Assembly: GCA_017985675.1 (NCBI GenBank)
Contig: JAGNXB010000002.1
Location: 62,001 to 126,000, forward strand
Reading direction: 5' to 3'
Source of the DNA: Saprospiraceae bacterium
GTDB lineage: Bacteria; Bacteroidota; Bacteroidia; Chitinophagales; Saprospiraceae
Length of the DNA stretch: 64,000 nt
The notes under the pieces are model-generated. The model was not told the origin of the DNA. It saw nothing but the letters and a program-made list of their open reading frames with translations, and ran no database searches. Position numbers and translations under genes: made by a program. Below, piece after piece: positions 61,579-64,000 of the stretch; positions within the stretch are counted from its first letter, which is position 1; every line of letters begins with the position of its first letter.

Positions 61579-62535
61579 CTAACCCGCCAGAGATTTCTTA
61601 ATAGCCGCTGTTAGCCGGGGCACCACTTCAAATAAATCTCCTACGACACCATAGTCGGCAGCCTTAAAAAATGGTGCTTCAGGATCTTTGTTTATGACGA
61701 CAATGACCTTGGAACGGTTGACTCCTGCCAAATGTTGGATAGCTCCAGAAATACCTATTGCAATGTACAAATTGGGACGAATCGCTATGCCTGTTTGTCC
61801 CACATGCTCATGATGAGGCCTCCATCCTGAATCGGCAACTGGCCTGGAGCACGCTGTCGTTGCACTTAATACTTCGGCCAGGTCTTCAATTAATCCCCAA
61901 TTTTCAGGACCTTTCAAACCCCGACCTCCTGAAACGACAACCGTTGCTTCCGGCAGTGGCACTATACCTTCCACCTTATCCACTTTAATAACCTTATACC
62001 TGGAAGACATTACTGGCAAATCAATACTTTCCACCGGAGCGTTGCCTCCATTGGCTTCAGGCTGAAGTGCATTTCCCATTACCGACAAGACACTTATGGG
62101 TGTCAATATTTGATAATCGGCAAATGCTTTTCCTGAAAAAGCACCTTTTCGAACTGTAAATGGCGACAAATTTGACGGCAACTCTCCTACTCCACTTACA
62201 GATCCGGCTTTTAACCGGACTGCTATCCTACCAACAAGCGATTTCCCATTAGCCGTATGTGATAGGACAACTATTGTTGCACCCTCTTTGAGGGCCACCT
62301 CCGCGATTGCAGTAGAATATGTTTGTGAATCAAATTGTGCAAAAGCGGTATCGGCTAAGTGTAATACTGACGAAGCACCGTATATACCACAAGATCCTGG
62401 ATCAGAAGACGGCCCTAGTACTAATGCTTTGCACGAAAGCCCAGTCTGCTCTGCCAACTTTCTACCGTAAGTAAGCGCCTCTTGTCCAGCTTTTTTTATC
62501 AGTCCGTTTACTGTTTCTACGAATACCAAAACCAT
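61579..62535 (-). CDS. etfA: Electron transfer flavoprotein alpha subunit
   Basis: 318 residues. The C-terminal FAD-binding part shows VVSGGRGLKGPENWGLIEDLA, VGQTGIAIRPNLYIAIGISGAIQH and VVINKDPEAPFFKAADYGVVGD. It passes electrons from acyl-CoA dehydrogenases to the quinone pool together with EtfB. It lies 36 bases downstream of etfB. Confidence 0.95.
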   Translation of the reverse strand: MVLVFVETVNGLIKKAGQEALTYGRKLAEQTGLSCKALVLGPSSDPGSCGIYGASSVLHLADTAFAQFDSQTYSTAIAEVALKEGATIVVLSHTANGKSLVGRIAVRLKAGSVSGVGELPSNLSPFTVRKGAFSGKAFADYQILTPISVLSVMGNALQPEANGGNAPVESIDLPVMSSRYKVIKVDKVEGIVPLPEATVVVSGGRGLKGPENWGLIEDLAEVLSATTACSRPVADSGWRPHHEHVGQTGIAIRPNLYIAIGISGAIQHLAGVNRSKVIVVINKDPEAPFFKAADYGVVGDLFEVVPRLTAAIKKSLAG

Positions 62536-62571
62536 ACAAAATAACTTTCAATGTGATAAAATGAAGCCTAA

Positions 62572-63312
62572 TCAAAGAATCTTTGCATCCTCCTTCAGGA
62601 GGCGGACAAGTTCATCCATATTGTCAGCATCAACCAATTTAACTGTAGATTTTTCCTTAGGCAATGCATATTGTGCAATGCCTACACGTGGCTTTTCACC
62701 CGTTGGCAACACTACGTTCAAGGCCTTTGTTTTTGCCATCATGATACCCCGCATGTTGGGGATTCGTTGTTCGGCCAAATCTTTCGCAGCACTCAAAACA
62801 AAGGGAATAGAAGTCTCCACTGTTTCTACACCGCCTTCTACCTCCCGATTCACAATGGCTTTCGAGCCATCCAGATCAAGTTTGTTGGCGTAGGAGATAA
62901 AGGGCCAGCCAAGTATCTCAGCGACCATTGCTCCCACCTCTGAACCATTATAATCAATACTCTCTTTTCCAAGAAAAACCAGGTCATATTGACCAGATTG
63001 GCAATGATGAGCAATTTCATGTGCGACAAAAAAGGCATCTAAGGGGGCGCTATCAACCCGGATTGCATCATCAGCGCCTATTGCCAATGCCTTGCGAATG
63101 ACTTGGTCACAATCAGCTTCGCCTATAGAAATAACTGTTACTGTACCGCCTTGTGCTTCTTTGATTTCAAGTGCACGGACCAATGCATACCACTCATCGT
63201 ATGGATTCATAATAAATTGAACCCCATTTGTATCAAAGCGGGTATTGTTATCCGTGAAACCTATTTTGGCCGTGGTATCTGGTGTTTTGCTTACTGCAAC
63301 TAATATTTTCAT
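62572..63312 (-). CDS. etfB: Electron transfer flavoprotein beta subunit
   Basis: 246 residues. It starts MKILVAVSKTPDT and carries VTVISIGEADCDQVIRKALAIGADDAI, then FLGKESIDYNGSEVG and the signature region VNREVEGGVETVETSIPFVLS. It binds AMP in the heterodimer. First gene of the etfBA operon; an exact -7 box lies at 63350-63357. Confidence 0.95.
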   Translation of the reverse strand: MKILVAVSKTPDTTAKIGFTDNNTRFDTNGVQFIMNPYDEWYALVRALEIKEAQGGTVTVISIGEADCDQVIRKALAIGADDAIRVDSAPLDAFFVAHEIAHHCQSGQYDLVFLGKESIDYNGSEVGAMVAEILGWPFISYANKLDLDGSKAIVNREVEGGVETVETSIPFVLSAAKDLAEQRIPNMRGIMMAKTKALNVVLPTGEKPRVGIAQYALPKEKSTVKLVDADNMDELVRLLKEDAKIL

Positions 63313-63349
63313 AGTAATTTATTGTCCTTATGACCTGCTTTTGGCGTTG

Positions 63350-63357
63350 CAAATATA
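63350..63357 (-). promoter_or_regulatory. -7 promoter element TATATTTG of etfBA
   Basis: Exact TAnnTTTG on the minus strand, 38 bases before the etfB ATG. The rest of the gap 63313-63690 shows no gene, repeat or clear hairpin. Confidence 0.5.
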
Positions 63358-63690
63358 GACAAATTAGCCTCATTAATTGTTGACTGCAGCGATTGCCTTT
63401 CTGTGTTTTGACTAGGTGTTTTTAGATATTGGGTGGATTGTCATGACTACTATCCTACCTGATCGTATCTTTATCTTGAGTTGTTAGATTAGGATTTAAT
63501 ACATATTCGATTATGGTTAATTTCTAATCAATGGAACACATATCTATCGTCAAACACGTTCTTGAGGAGGTATAAAACCCCGCACGACAAATGTCATACG
63601 CACAGACTTTTGTATAAGAGGATGGTTTTACTTATAGGACGCTACCACGATTTTTCAATATTGAATCATTATTTTAGCTAAATTTAATGA

Positions 63691-64000
63691 ATGGCCCGAA
63701 TAGATCAAATTCTTGCACTACTTGAACAAACACCAGACGACCCATTCCTTCGCTTTGCTCACGCGAAGGAACTGGAAAATTGCGGTTTGCTGACAGCGGC
63801 TTTGGCAGCCTGGTCTTGGTTTCCCGAAAATGCTCCCGACTATAATGGTTTTTATTATCATTATGGTCAACTCCTCGCGAAAGAAAATCAGCAGGACAAG
63901 GCAATTTTTATTTTGAAACAAGGTCTTGATAAAACGAAAGAACAAGGCGACCGGCACGCATACAGCGAACTTCGGTCCTTGTTAGATGAAGTAGTGGAAT
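63691..64000 (+). CDS. Small TPR-like protein, partial (end outside window)
   Basis: 103 codons are visible from MARIDQILALLEQTPDDPF to the window edge. Two helix-turn-helix units resemble tetratricopeptide repeats: FLRFAHAKELENCGLLTAALAAW and YHYGQLLAKENQQDKAIFILKQGL. Small single-domain TPR proteins of about 100 residues with this start are common in Bacteroidota, so only a few residues are probably missing. Partner unknown. Confidence 0.65.
   Translation, partial: MARIDQILALLEQTPDDPFLRFAHAKELENCGLLTAALAAWSWFPENAPDYNGFYYHYGQLLAKENQQDKAIFILKQGLDKTKEQGDRHAYSELRSLLDEVVE

Overview
The window looks like a Bacteroidota chromosome, most likely from the Saprospiria or a related aerobic or denitrifying lineage; the lineage is inferred. 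The evidence is: large secreted repeat proteins with type IX secretion (T9SS) sorting domains of both type A and type B; a fused SecDF; a Bacteroidota-type arginine decarboxylase; the ftsX-DUF3098-uppP-truB order; and many exact copies of the Bacteroidota -7 promoter element TAnnTTTG close to gene starts. I found no tRNA, rRNA, CRISPR array, transposase or integrase.

Layout. 0-5.2 kb: the N-terminal part of a secreted choice-of-anchor-L protein, a methyltransferase, a BlaI/BlaR1-type regulator-sensor pair with a TonB-like tail, Ogt and GluQ. 5.2-15.2 kb: a nitrous-oxide respiration island. On one strand lie a heme-copper-oxidase-like membrane protein, a cytochrome c lipoprotein and an Rrf2 regulator with three clustered cysteines. 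Divergently lie nosZ, a membrane protein, nosL, a fasciclin lipoprotein, nosD, nosF, nosY and the NO-damage repair protein Ric. Two RNA hairpins sit inside the operon and a palindrome lies near -41 of the nosZ promoter.

15.2-21.6 kb: the most unusual region. A DnaE-type DNA polymerase alpha subunit is in two pieces. The 822-residue body is at 19171-21639 and the C-terminal OB-fold piece is at 15229-15693, with its own apparent promoter. A DEAD-box helicase gene and a Fic-enzyme gene lie between them. The Fic segment is bounded by 63-bp direct repeats that match the last 20 codons plus stop of the polymerase body, and it also carries 42-bp tandem repeats containing dyads.

22.4-46.6 kb: a 1485-residue type-B T9SS protein and a 1937-residue type-A T9SS protein flank housekeeping genes (rhodanese, Nudix, pyrE, M42 peptidase, UbiA-like protein, outer-membrane protein, trmD, DksA/TraR-like protein, speA, LysM/BON protein, secDF) and a PorE-like OmpA lipoprotein. 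46.7-57.3 kb: leuS, a secreted protein, ftsX-DUF3098-uppP-truB, a lipase-like hydrolase, gpsA, a three-gene methionine sulfoxide reductase operon and a MOSC protein. 57.3-57.8 kb: a structured non-coding segment with two copies of a 25-bp sequence, each followed by a hairpin, ending in a strong terminator before sucC. 57.8-64 kb: sucC, an NrtR-like Nudix regulator, a threonine aldolase, a bifunctional-nuclease-family protein, the etfBA operon and the start of a TPR-like protein.

Working together: the nos genes would let the cell use N2O as terminal electron acceptor, with Ric and the Rrf2 protein answering nitric oxide stress. SecDF, the PorE-like lipoprotein and the T9SS cargo proteins reflect a heavy outer-surface export programme.
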